From Anaerolineae bacterium (GTDB lineage Bacteria > Chloroflexota > Anaerolineae > Anaerolineales > Anaerolineaceae): DNA of 64,000 nt. The notes beneath the pieces are model-generated. The model saw only the letters and a list, made by a program, of their open reading frames with translations, did not search any database and was not told the origin of the DNA. The stretch is taken from positions 124,001 to 188,000 of the forward strand of contig JABLXK010000002.1 in assembly GCA_013178095.1 (NCBI GenBank), read 5' to 3'. Position 1 is the first letter of the stretch; each line of letters opens with the position of its first letter. The translations under genes and the position numbers were made by a program. This document shows positions 43,587-51,760 of this stretch, piece after piece.

Positions 43587-44774
43587 TTATCCTTTGACGG
43601 ATCCTGCCAGCATGCCGCGCACGAAATAGCGCTGCAGGGCAAAGAAAATAATCATCGGCAAGGCCATTGAAATGAAAGCGGCTGCCGTGAGTAAATGCCA
43701 TCCGCTCCCCAACGAAGTAACCATATTGCCGATCTGATAGGTCAGCACCGGGTATTTCCCTCCCAGAAAAACCAACGCAACCAGCAAGTCGTTCCAGATC
43801 CACAAGAATTGGAAGATACCCAGTGAAGCCAGGGCAGGAACTGAAAGCGGGATGGCGAGTTTGGTAAAGGCGGTCCAATGCGAAGCGCCGTCCAGGTAAG
43901 CCGACTCAAAAATTTCGTGCGGCAGGCTGCCCATGAAGTTTCGGATCAGGTAGATCGCGTAGGGCAAACCGAAACCGGTGTGGAAAAGCCAGATACCCCA
44001 AAAAGTGCCGTTCATACCCAATTGGGCGTATAAGCGGGAAATTGGAATCAACGTCATTTGCAGCGGAACGACCTGTAAACCGACCAACAACGCAAACATC
44101 CATTGGCGGCCTTTAAAATCCATCCATGAGAATGCGTACGCCGCGAAGGCGGCAAAGAGAATAGGCAGAATGGTGGAGGGAATAGCAACCAACAGGCTAT
44201 TGATAAATGCGCGTCCCATGCCGCGCGGGTTGGTCAGGTCGCGGATATTGCAATACAAGTCGACGGATTGATTACCAGCGGCGCAATCGGTCACATAAGT
44301 GCTGTTTCCCCGGTATCCGGTAATGGCATCGATGTAATTGCTCAAGGTAAATTTTGGCCGGGCTTCAATGCCGGAAATGCGGCGCATGTAGGATGCTATC
44401 GTCGCCGTGGTTTTATCATCAGGAATTGGGGTATCGCCCATGTGGATTTGCCCGTCAATTTCCCGATTCAAAGAAGTAAGCAAAGCAAATGACCGCCGGT
44501 AGTTTTGCACCAATTCAGGATTGGTCAAGTCGGCGTTGGAAATGGCTTTGCCGTCGCTGCCGTGGCAGGAAGCACAGTACGCCTGGAATTCCTCGTAACC
44601 TTTGGGTTTTGCCAGGATAGTCCACCAGCCGGTCTCATTGATATCCTGGACCGGCCGGAAGGATGTGATAAAAAGACCCAGCGAGGGTAGAATCCAAATC
44701 AGGCATAAACCGATCAAGATTAAATGCGTGGGCAATCCGCGCAGCCAGTTCAAGAAGCGGGAAGGGGTTTTCAT
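43587..44774 (-). CDS. MalG-like sugar ABC permease with an inserted cytochrome-c-like segment
   Basis: 395 residues. TM1 is at about 15-37, followed by GWWTIL (49-54). Residues about 58-139 form an insertion: C67-A-S-C70-H71 (haem c attachment), M112 in HMGDTPIP as a possible axial ligand, and a final helix TATIASYMRRI (123-133), in the order of a class I cytochrome c. The normal permease resumes at KFTLSNY (141), with five TM helices and the EAA loop (ESAYLDGASHWTAFTKLAIPL, 290-310). MalG topology puts the insertion outside the membrane, where haem c is attached. A further pair, C164 and C175, may form a disulfide. It overlaps the MalF-like gene by 4 nt. Confidence 0.9.
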   Translation of the reverse strand: MKTPSRFLNWLRGLPTHLILIGLCLIWILPSLGLFITSFRPVQDINETGWWTILAKPKGYEEFQAYCASCHGSDGKAISNADLTNPELVQNYRRSFALLTSLNREIDGQIHMGDTPIPDDKTTATIASYMRRISGIEARPKFTLSNYIDAITGYRGNSTYVTDCAAGNQSVDLYCNIRDLTNPRGMGRAFINSLLVAIPSTILPILFAAFAAYAFSWMDFKGRQWMFALLVGLQVVPLQMTLIPISRLYAQLGMNGTFWGIWLFHTGFGLPYAIYLIRNFMGSLPHEIFESAYLDGASHWTAFTKLAIPLSVPALASLGIFQFLWIWNDLLVALVFLGGKYPVLTYQIGNMVTSLGSGWHLLTAAAFISMALPMIIFFALQRYFVRGMLAGSVKG

Positions 44775-45694
44775 CGGGTGGCCTCCTGCTCATTGAACCG
44801 GCGGATATTCATGATCATGGCAGGAATGATCACCAGGATCAGGACTACCGCGATAGCGGAAGCGCGCCCGGGTTGAAAGTTCTTGTACATTTCCGTATAG
44901 AGCCGATTGGCGATTACTTCAGTCCCGTAATTGCCGCCGGTCATCACGTAAACGATGTCAAAAATCTTCAGAACGTTGATCACCATGGTCGTGATCACAA
45001 CGGTGATTGTCGGTAATATCTGGGGCACCATGATGCGCCAGAAGACCATCCATTCATTCGCGCCATCCACGCGGGCGGCTTCCAGTATCTCGGTCGGCAC
45101 GCCTTTGAGGGCAGCCGCCAGAATGGTCATACAGAAACCGGTCCACATCCAAACACCGACTATGATCAGGGCAATCGTATTTATTTGTGGTTCGGTCAAC
45201 CAGGATACCGCCTTTCCCCCGAAAGATGTAACGATGGCGTTCAACAAACCAATCTGCACCTGGCCGGTATCGTAGTTGTACATGAATTTCCAGATCACGC
45301 CCGCCCCGACAAAAGAGATCGCCATCGGCAGAAAAATGATCGCTTTGGCAAACGCTTCGTAACGCACCCGGTCAGCCAACACCGCAATCAGCAAACCCAT
45401 CGCGACAGTACCGCTCACCATTAATAAAATCCACTTGATATTATTCAGGAAAGCGGTTTGCATGATCGTTGATGTCAACGCATAGTGGTAATTTTCAAAA
45501 ACGCCCCAACAAGCTTCACCGGCTTTACAAGCGGTAGAAGCCCAACTGGTATTGTCAATATTACGCAGGCTCAGATAGAAAGTGTTCAAGCCCGGGTAAA
45601 CAATGAAGATAGTCATCACGATCAGGGAGGGCAATAGATAAAGCCAGGGTGTGGCTGGTCTTTGACGCAGAATACCGGATCCGTTTTTACTCAT
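44771..45694 (-). CDS. MalF-like sugar ABC permease
   Basis: 307 residues, six predicted membrane helices, and the ATPase-contacting EAA loop EAARVDGANEWMVFWRIMVPQ near 208-228. Pairs with the MalG-like permease in a sugar importer. The first extracytoplasmic loop contains two cysteines (ACKAGEACWG). A GGAGG site precedes the ATG. It is separated from the binding-protein gene by 126 nt that hold a strong hairpin. No ATPase gene is in the operon, so a shared MsmX/MalK-type ATPase encoded elsewhere is presumed. Confidence 0.93.
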   Translation of the reverse strand: MSKNGSGILRQRPATPWLYLLPSLIVMTIFIVYPGLNTFYLSLRNIDNTSWASTACKAGEACWGVFENYHYALTSTIMQTAFLNNIKWILLMVSGTVAMGLLIAVLADRVRYEAFAKAIIFLPMAISFVGAGVIWKFMYNYDTGQVQIGLLNAIVTSFGGKAVSWLTEPQINTIALIIVGVWMWTGFCMTILAAALKGVPTEILEAARVDGANEWMVFWRIMVPQILPTITVVITTMVINVLKIFDIVYVMTGGNYGTEVIANRLYTEMYKNFQPGRASAIAVVLILVIIPAMIMNIRRFNEQEATR

Positions 45695-45740
45695 TGCTTC
45701 ACCCCTCCAAAAATAGGGAGAATAATTCCAAAATTTAACT

Positions 45741-45768
45741 GGGGTGCCGGTTTTGTTGCCGGCACCCC
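45741..45768 (-). other. Intercistronic hairpin between binding-protein and permease genes
   Basis: 10-bp GC-rich stem GGGGTGCCGG/CCGGCACCCC with an 8-nt loop, without a U-tract on the minus strand. In the position of the malE-malF hairpin of other operons, it probably stabilises the upstream mRNA or lowers readthrough. Confidence 0.6.
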
Positions 45769-45820
45769 CTACTTTTATTGAAGAGATTTATATACTGACA
45801 GCAAAGTCATTCCAACGTTT

Positions 45821-47170
45821 CTACTTCAAAGCCTCTGATTGAACGGCTGCCAGCTCATTGAGAATGGTGTCCAGGTCGCCGCCATTGACATAATCGGATA
45901 TGCCCTTGAATTCGGCTGATCCGAAGCCGCCGGGGATGGTATCACCGATATCCGGTGTGAATCCCTGGGTAGAGGCCAGCGCAGCACCTTTCTTGACCAA
46001 TGCCGCATCAACGTAATTGCCGTCTGCGCCTTTGTTGGGCGACAAGTCGAAACTGGCTTTTGCCCAATTTGCGCCGCCTTCAACGGATGACAGGTATTTC
46101 ACCAGGGCTTTAACAGCCGGGCTGTCGGAGAAAGCCATCAACCAGTCAGCTCCACCTTGCAAGCCCTTGGCGCCAGGTACCGCAAAGAAATCGTAATCGG
46201 TACCGTAAACCAGGTCAGGATATTGCGCAGCGACGTTGCCGCCGGCAAAACCGGATTGTTTGACCATCATGGCTTCCGGCGGGTCGGAGAATACCTTGAA
46301 GATCGCGTCGTTGAAACCGATGGAAAGGGTGCCCTGGGCGCCGTCGATAGTATATTTGGGATCCATGGCCCATTTACCGTAGGTTTCATAAGCCTGCTTT
46401 ACCCCCGCATCGTTGTAAGGCACTGAACCGTCCATGATGCCCAACACATATTCCGGACCTTGCTGGACCAAAAGGATATCCTGAACGAAGTCGGTGCCGG
46501 TCCATCCGGTGGCATCACCGGATTCCATGCCCATGCTCCACGGCACATCGCCATTGGCGACCATGCTTTCAACCAGCGCGTCTAGTTCTTCCCATGTGGT
46601 GGGAACGCTGTATCCTTTGGCTTCGAAGACAGCCGGGCTGTACCAGATGATGGTCTTGATGTCCGCTTTTACGGGCAAGCCGAGCCATTTGCCATTGACC
46701 GTACCGGGATCCTTGAAGAAATCGGCATAATTCTCGCCATGCGCGCCGAGTTCATCCATGGTTTTTAAGGAATCTTCGTATTGGACCAATTGCGCCACAT
46801 TCCAAAAAGCAATATCGGGCGGGGTGCCGGCTTGCACCTTGGTATCCAGCAAGGCCTGATCGCGGGTGGACTCAGGGACGATCACAACGCCGCAAGCATC
46901 CACGAATGGTTGCAGGATTTGATTCAATTTCTCTTCTTCCGTACCCGACCACTGATAAAGCATGCTGATCTCATCCCCCTTGGAAACACCGGTGCAGTCG
47001 ATCCCCGCTACGGGTGCAGCCTCTTCTGCGGGAGCTGCTTCTTCGACTGCCTCTGCCTGTTCTTCCGGTGCTGCTTCAACCGCTGTTTCTGCGGCGGCCG
47101 GTTGGCAAGCTACTATTGCGAAAGATGCGATCGCAAGAATAGAAACCAAATACCAAAATTTTCTAGACAT
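45821..47170 (-). CDS. Sugar-binding lipoprotein of ABC transporter (extracellular family 1)
   Basis: 449 residues. Lipoprotein signal with cysteine C22 (SFAIVAC), an Ala/Glu-rich flexible linker (about 23-48), and a two-lobe binding protein with SGTEEEKLNQILQPF near 70-84, IAFWNVAQLVQYED near 113 and TTWEELDALVE near 176. Captures an oligosaccharide, plausibly maltose or trehalose given treS (inference). Start at 47170 has GAGGAG 6 nt upstream; a frame reaching 47212 lacks a ribosome site and would spoil the signal peptide. Confidence 0.92.
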   Translation of the reverse strand: MSRKFWYLVSILAIASFAIVACQPAAAETAVEAAPEEQAEAVEEAAPAEEAAPVAGIDCTGVSKGDEISMLYQWSGTEEEKLNQILQPFVDACGVVIVPESTRDQALLDTKVQAGTPPDIAFWNVAQLVQYEDSLKTMDELGAHGENYADFFKDPGTVNGKWLGLPVKADIKTIIWYSPAVFEAKGYSVPTTWEELDALVESMVANGDVPWSMGMESGDATGWTGTDFVQDILLVQQGPEYVLGIMDGSVPYNDAGVKQAYETYGKWAMDPKYTIDGAQGTLSIGFNDAIFKVFSDPPEAMMVKQSGFAGGNVAAQYPDLVYGTDYDFFAVPGAKGLQGGADWLMAFSDSPAVKALVKYLSSVEGGANWAKASFDLSPNKGADGNYVDAALVKKGAALASTQGFTPDIGDTIPGGFGSAEFKGISDYVNGGDLDTILNELAAVQSEALK

Positions 47171-47254
47171 TTTTTCTCCTCTTATTTTTTTCTGATTGTC
47201 CGGATATTCCATTTTCTTTACTTTTTTTCTTTTTCCACCTCCTGTTTTCGATTT

Positions 47255-48283
47255 TTATAAATTTCTGCCGCTTGATTCACGGATAATTAAACGCGTTTGC
47301 AAGATAATTTCGCTGCTTTCCTTAAAATCGTTATTGATTTGTTGAATGAGCATATTGGCGGCGCCTAACCCCAGGCTGTAGGCTGGCAGGTGGATGGTAG
47401 TCAGGGGAGGGATCACATATCGCGCCAGAGCAATGTCATCAAAGCCGACTACCGCCATATCGTCAGGGACGTGAATCCCGTTTTCGTAAAGAGCATTCAT
47501 GGCGCCCAAGGCGACCGTGTCGGACGCGATGAACACCGCCGAGGGCAGCGGTTCGACTTTTAGCAATTCTTGGATAGCCAGATAACCGGATTCGGGTGTG
47601 CGATCACCCAATACCACCAATTTTTCATCGAAGGGCAGGTCATTTTTCTCCAGCACATTCCGATACCCCTGCAGACGGTCTTTGCTGCTGGCGAAATTCA
47701 GCGGTGCGTTAGTGATGATTCCGATGCGCTCATGCCCCAGCGCTGCCAAGTGGGCGACCGCCATTTCGGCGCTTTTTTGATTATCGATATCGATAAAGGG
47801 AATGTGAGAACCGAGAATCTTGCCCATCAGGACAATTTTGGCGCCATCATTGAATGCTTCCACCAGTTCGTAATCATCTTCGGTTGGACCGGAAACGATC
47901 AATCCATCCACATGGCGTTCATTGATGAGCTTGGAGTAGCTTTTTTCTTTATCTTCAGGGGGCAGGGGAATGAAGAGCAACTGGTATCCGTTTTCGCGGA
48001 TCACGCTGCTGATACCCTGCATGACATCCTGGATGAACAAGTCGGCGTATGCCTTTTCGGGATTCTGGCGCAGCACCAGACCGATCACGGAAGTCTTGCC
48101 GCGTGCCATTTTTTGAGCTGAAGAATCAGGATGGTAATTAAGCGTTCGGGCAGCTTCCAGCACGCGATCGCGAGTCTCCGGGCTGATGCGCATACCCTCG
48201 ATATTGTTCAGTACGAAAGAGACAGTCGTAGGAGAGACGCCTGCGGCTTTGGCCACATCCTGTGCGGTTGATCTTTTGATCAT
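47255..48283 (-). CDS. LacI-family transcriptional regulator
   Basis: 342 residues. N-terminal helix-turn-helix STAQDVAKAAGVSPTTVSFVLNN (5-27), hinge helix near 50-60 (SSAQKMARGKT), and a periplasmic-binding-protein-like sugar sensor (62-342). Upstream of and in line with the binding-protein gene, so probable local repressor of the alpha-glucoside operon. An operator-like palindrome lies just downstream of its own -10 box. ATG 48283 is preferred over ATG 48292, since the latter has no ribosome site. Confidence 0.95.
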   Translation of the reverse strand: MIKRSTAQDVAKAAGVSPTTVSFVLNNIEGMRISPETRDRVLEAARTLNYHPDSSAQKMARGKTSVIGLVLRQNPEKAYADLFIQDVMQGISSVIRENGYQLLFIPLPPEDKEKSYSKLINERHVDGLIVSGPTEDDYELVEAFNDGAKIVLMGKILGSHIPFIDIDNQKSAEMAVAHLAALGHERIGIITNAPLNFASSKDRLQGYRNVLEKNDLPFDEKLVVLGDRTPESGYLAIQELLKVEPLPSAVFIASDTVALGAMNALYENGIHVPDDMAVVGFDDIALARYVIPPLTTIHLPAYSLGLGAANMLIQQINNDFKESSEIILQTRLIIRESSGRNL

Positions 48284-48305
48284 AAGTCCCATCTGCTAAT
48301 GCGCT

Positions 48306-48355
48306 TTGCTAAAACGCTTTAGCAATATAATAGCAAAATCCAAAGACCAAGTCAA
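48306..48355 (-). promoter_or_regulatory. lacI-type operon promoter with overlapping operator
   Basis: Minus strand -35 TTGACT (48355-48350), exact 17-nt spacer, -10 TATTAT (48332-48327). Immediately after is a 20-bp near-palindrome at 48325-48306 with 8-bp arms TTGCTAAA/TTTAGCAA and a central GC core, the shape of a LacI-family operator, covering +1. A second, weaker half-site set (GCTAATGCG...) lies towards the ATG. This points to autorepression of the whole run. Confidence 0.75.
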
Positions 48356-48413
48356 GTGTTTTTAAGATTAGTTTAGGGATTTAGCCAAACTGCGAAAAAA
48401 TTTATTCGGGATT

Positions 48414-48680
48414 TCAGGTTTTAATTTTATGAGCAAGCAGGAAGAGAGAAATCCAACGAACGAGCAGGAAAGCGATCAGGCAAGCCAGCCCATGTTGAAT
48501 GTGCGATGAAAAACCAAAATACAAAAGGGCAGCCACCAGCAATATGCGAATGCCTGAGTGCAGCATCGATTTCGAGATCATTCTCTGGGGATCCTTTGCG
48601 CCGTTGCGGCGCAAACCGGCAAATTGAACAAAAGCGAATACCGCTGCCAGAAACGCACCCGCGAAAGCCCAAATTAACAT
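48414..48680 (-). CDS. Small membrane protein, ATP synthase subunit I/AtpR-like
   Basis: 88 residues, three hydrophobic segments: MLIWAFAGAFLAAVFAFVQF at the start, IRILLVAALLYF in the middle and LACLIAFLLVRWISLFLL near the end, with an Arg-rich loop between the first two. This resembles the AtpR/AtpI small subunits that accompany some F-type ATPases, but no ATPase genes are nearby and similarity is by eye. GGAGA lies about 9 nt before the ATG. It may equally be an unrelated small membrane protein. Confidence 0.45.
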   Translation of the reverse strand: MLIWAFAGAFLAAVFAFVQFAGLRRNGAKDPQRMISKSMLHSGIRILLVAALLYFGFSSHIQHGLACLIAFLLVRWISLFLLAHKIKT

Positions 48681-48766
48681 TGAAAATTCTCTCCGATGAT
48701 TCAGGAGAATTATACGCAGATCTGACACCGGAAGAAATCAGGTATCGGTGTTGAGTTCAAAAAATA

Positions 48767-49369
48767 CTATCTTGAATAAAACTCGATCACTTGCTTGGGT
48801 TCACAGATAATCGGCACCTCGGCAACTTGCGGCAGGCTCAACAATTGCGCCTGGAAATCTTCCGGTTGTACCTGTAAATATGCAACCGGGTTCGAAACCG
48901 GCGAAAGGTTCAATGTTTTGAGGAAATTCCAACTTTTGGGAGCCATGCTGATGCGGTCTCCGGGTTTTACCGAGTAGGAAGGGATATTCACGCGCAATCC
49001 ATTGACGAGTACGTGACCATGCGAGACATATTGACGGGCAGCATAGATGGTCGGCGCGAAGCCGGCGCGTAATACGAGCGCGTCGAGCCTGGTCTCCAGG
49101 AACTGGATCAGGCGCTCATCATAATTACCGCGGCTTTTTAATGCCTTGCGATAATAATTTCTCAATTGCTTTTCCCGGATGTTATATTGGCAGCGCAGCA
49201 ACTGTTTTTGCAGCAATTGTTGTTTAAATACCGAATCACGGGTTGGCCGTTGGTTTTCTCCATGTTGACCGGGGGGAGTCGGGCGCTTTTCCAGGATGCG
49301 AATAGATTTGGGCGTCCAGCCAATGCCAAAGCGCCGGGCAAGTTTCACTTTAGGACCAATGGTACTCAT
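48767..49369 (-). CDS. rpsD: Ribosomal protein S4, divergent zinc-free form
   Basis: 200 residues. 30S assembly protein that binds 16S rRNA. Recognisable segments: PPGQHG (32-37), REKQLRNYYRKAL (65-77) and the S4 RNA-binding domain (92-140, TRLDALVLRAGF...VNGLRVNIPSY). The N-terminus lacks the zinc-binding cysteines of the C+ form and is somewhat short, and the usual KLFLKG segment is altered. It stands alone rather than with rpsM-rpsK-rpoA, so it could be a second, C-minus copy or a relocated sole copy. No ribosome site is strong; the leader carries a hairpin. Confidence 0.9.
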   Translation of the reverse strand: MSTIGPKVKLARRFGIGWTPKSIRILEKRPTPPGQHGENQRPTRDSVFKQQLLQKQLLRCQYNIREKQLRNYYRKALKSRGNYDERLIQFLETRLDALVLRAGFAPTIYAARQYVSHGHVLVNGLRVNIPSYSVKPGDRISMAPKSWNFLKTLNLSPVSNPVAYLQVQPEDFQAQLLSLPQVAEVPIICEPKQVIEFYSR

Positions 49370-49391
49370 GATTTATTTAATACCTCGCTTG

Positions 49392-49462
49392 GCCGGTATT
49401 CAAAAACCGGCACGATATTGAGATTGAACTGTAAGTATAGTAGAGAATCCCAATATATGCAA
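49392..49462 (-). promoter_or_regulatory. rpsD promoter and leader hairpin
   Basis: Minus strand -35 TTGCAT (49462-49457), exact 17-nt spacer, -10 TATACT (49439-49434). The roughly 58-nt leader has a GCCGGT/ACCGGC stem (49411-49392, 8-nt loop) that could take part in S4 autoregulation (inference). Confidence 0.6.
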
Positions 49463-49527
49463 GATATATATCATAATAATAATAAATAATAATCGTTACG
49501 ATTTCCCTGACATAGGCAGATCGATCC

Positions 49528-50760
49528 TTATCCTTCAATGTTGCGGACTTGCGGCAGCAACAACCCAGCCGCCATGCCCAGCAAACACAGAACACCTGCG
49601 ATAAAGAACCAGATAGGCAACCCAAAACGGTCTGACACCGGCCCGGCAATGGCCAGACCAATCGGAGTGGTTAACCAAAGCAGGCTGGTTGTCATGGTTA
49701 AGACGCGTCCCTGGAATTCGGGAGTCACGCTGGCTTGCAGGATTGCCAGGAATGGGCCGTCGATGAATGGAACCACAAAGCTCAGGGCAAAGATCATCAC
49801 GATAAAAGTGGTGAACTGATTGGATCCCAGAAAGCTGATCAGGATGAAACAGATCCCGATTGCTGTCAATGAGCACCAAATGGTCCAAATTTTCTTCTTG
49901 AATCCTCCCCAAATTCCCAGCAGCAGGCCGCCGATTACAACCCCGATCCCGGCTACGGACTCCACCAGGGCGTATTGCCCGGCTTCACCATTGAAATGCT
50001 TGCTGACCAGAAGAGGAAGGAGAGAGAACGCCGGTGAAAGAGCGATTTTGAATCCCATGGCGATGATGATCAAAGCGACCAGGCCTTTCCAGTTCAGGAT
50101 GTAGCGTAACCCGCCGAACATGTCTGCCAACAGGGATTTAAAAGTCATTGAGGTGTTTTCTGTGGTGTTTTCCGGCTGCGGGATGTGAATAAAGAACAGG
50201 ATAGCAACAGCGAAAAATGCAGTGATGAAATCAACCGAAAGTGTTCCCTGAACGTCAAGCCATTCCAGTAAAAGCGCTCCCAAAGGCGGTGCAACGATAT
50301 TGACACTGCCGCGCAGCGCCTGATTCATCCCGGCGATACGCGAGAGTTGCTCGCCGGGCACCATTAAAGAAACGGAAGCCTGTTCAGCAGGAAAGTGGAA
50401 TGCCCCGCCGACTGCCCGGATGAACATCAACACGTAGATGTGCCAAATCTGAACGATCCCAAAATAAAACATGATTGCCAGGATGATCGTTGCGACGGCA
50501 ATCAGCGAATCGGAAACCATCATGACTGTCTTGCGATTGGTGCGATCGACAATGGCGCCTGCAAATGGGCTGACGATGATCTCGGGAAGGATGGCGATTG
50601 CTGAAGCGGTAGCCAGAATTGAAGCGGACCCGGTGGATTTGGTCAGCCACCAGACCAAGGCGAATTGCACCAGTGTGGAACCGAACAACGAAAAAGCCTG
50701 GCTGATCCAAAATGCAAAGAATGGTTTTTTCCAGGAATTGAGATGATTATCAGCAGCCAT
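49528..50760 (-). CDS. MFS exporter, macrolide-efflux (MefA)-like
   Basis: 410 residues, about 12 membrane helices. The N-terminus (FFAFWISQAFSLFGSTLVQFALVWW) and the loop after helix 2 (PFAGAIVDRTNRK, about 65-78) match the MFS_3 group of Mef-type and siderophore exporters. It probably pumps out a lipophilic or cationic compound. The substrate is unknown, and a resistance role should not be assumed. It is monocistronic. Confidence 0.85.
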   Translation of the reverse strand: MAADNHLNSWKKPFFAFWISQAFSLFGSTLVQFALVWWLTKSTGSASILATASAIAILPEIIVSPFAGAIVDRTNRKTVMMVSDSLIAVATIILAIMFYFGIVQIWHIYVLMFIRAVGGAFHFPAEQASVSLMVPGEQLSRIAGMNQALRGSVNIVAPPLGALLLEWLDVQGTLSVDFITAFFAVAILFFIHIPQPENTTENTSMTFKSLLADMFGGLRYILNWKGLVALIIIAMGFKIALSPAFSLLPLLVSKHFNGEAGQYALVESVAGIGVVIGGLLLGIWGGFKKKIWTIWCSLTAIGICFILISFLGSNQFTTFIVMIFALSFVVPFIDGPFLAILQASVTPEFQGRVLTMTTSLLWLTTPIGLAIAGPVSDRFGLPIWFFIAGVLCLLGMAAGLLLPQVRNIEG

Positions 50761-50835
50761 GAGATATATCCTTGTTTTTCAATTTTATCTTTTTGTATAC
50801 GTTTATCAGCGGCAGCAGGTTTCAAAAATTGGAAT

Positions 50836-50869
50836 AAAAATCCGGCGTGTTATTAAGCGCCGGATTTTT
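50836..50869 (-). terminator. Intrinsic terminator after the cupin gene
   Basis: A perfect 12-bp inverted repeat, AAAAATCCGGCG/CGCCGGATTTTT, with a 10-nt loop. Reading on the minus strand it ends in five U residues; it probably also ends the rnpB-cupin transcript. Confidence 0.85.
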
Positions 50870-50889
50870 CAATCTTCTTCTACCTTATT

Positions 50890-51255
50890 TTATTTGGGAA
50901 TGATGCAAATGAAACCGAAGGGTTCGCTGCCGGTATTCTTGAACTGGTGCAGCTCCCCGCCGCTGACAAAGACAACATCAAAGGGTTCGACGTCGAAAAT
51001 CTGATCGGCGATCTGCGCCTGGCCTTTGCCGTGAAGAATGATAACTTCATGCTCCTGCGGGTGTCTTTCGAGTTTGCTGTGGCCGCGGGCATCCACGCGG
51101 AAATAGCGCATGATGTAATTTGGGGCGTCTTCCTTGGGTCCAATCAGAACATGCTTGGTGATGAATTCCAAGCCTTCATCGGACAGCACCTCGCCGTCAA
51201 CTCCCTGCCAGCTGAAATCGTTCGGTTTGCCTGTGAATTTATGAACAATTGACAT
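50890..51255 (-). CDS. Small cupin-domain protein
   Basis: 121 residues, one beta-barrel cupin. Probable metal ligands are H65, H69 and E70 in RHPQEHEVIILHGKG and H103 in GGELHQF; FDVEPFDVVFVSGG is motif 2. Function unknown; single-domain cupins include sugar isomerases, dioxygenases and sensors. AAAGGAG lies before the ATG, directly after the rnpB 3' end (27 nt) with no terminator between, so it may be co-transcribed with RNase P RNA. Confidence 0.8.
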   Translation of the reverse strand: MSIVHKFTGKPNDFSWQGVDGEVLSDEGLEFITKHVLIGPKEDAPNYIMRYFRVDARGHSKLERHPQEHEVIILHGKGQAQIADQIFDVEPFDVVFVSGGELHQFKNTGSEPFGFICIIPK

Positions 51256-51281
51256 GTTTTTATGCTCCTTTGGTCAGATAA

Positions 51282-51634
51282 GTCCGGGTTGACCTGTAAG
51301 CCGCATTCTGTCCGGCAGGATAAACCCGCCTGGATGACCATCTGTCTACGCGGTCTACCTGAGGCCGCCGGCGCGAGCCGGCCAGGTGAGCTGCCTGTGA
51401 CTGGCAAGCCTCTATTTGACCTTGCTCCCGAAAGGGGTTGCCCGGCGAACGCATTGCTGCATGTCCCGGTGGTCTCTTGCACCACCATTTCACCCTTACC
51501 CTCGCGGGCGGTATGTTTCTGTGGCCCTTTCCGACAGGTTGCCCCGTCCCGGGGTTTCCCCGGTTTCGCGCTCCTTGGAGTACGGACTTTCCTCGGCGTG
51601 ACGAGCACGCCGCGATCATCCGGCCAACCCGGTC
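51282..51634 (-). ncRNA. rnpB: RNase P RNA component, bacterial type A
   Basis: Catalytic RNA that matures tRNA 5' ends. About 353 nt. The 5' and 3' ends pair through CCGGGTTG/CAACCCGG (P1). Conserved core elements are visible: GAGGAAAGTCC (51594-51584), ACAGAA-type J/P elements, GGGTAAGGGTGAAATGGTG in the middle, and the 3' ACAGAATGCGGCTTA (51312-51298). Ends are estimated to within a few bases. A promoter lies just upstream. Confidence 0.96.
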
Positions 51635-51641
51635 TGCTTTC

Positions 51642-51670
51642 ATCATAACCAAAACCGTATCATCCGTCAA
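51642..51670 (-). promoter_or_regulatory. rnpB promoter
   Basis: Minus strand -35 TTGACG (51670-51665), exact 17-nt spacer, -10 TATGAT (51647-51642), 7-8 nt before the predicted 5' end of RNase P RNA. Confidence 0.75.
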
Positions 51671-51760
51671 ACGCGAAATCAATATCTCAACTGGCTGGCA
51701 AATGGGAATTATCCTGCAATTTGTAGTTATAATTGCCTCATCTTTAATTTGGAGTCTGAT

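Noticed and set aside
47171..47254. Second LacI operator before the binding-protein gene
   Set aside because: The gap is AT-rich with no palindrome like the one at 48306-48325.
51260..51682. Open frames on both strands at 51.3-51.7 kb
   Set aside because: The sequence is RNase P RNA, with all conserved core elements; the frames are incidental.
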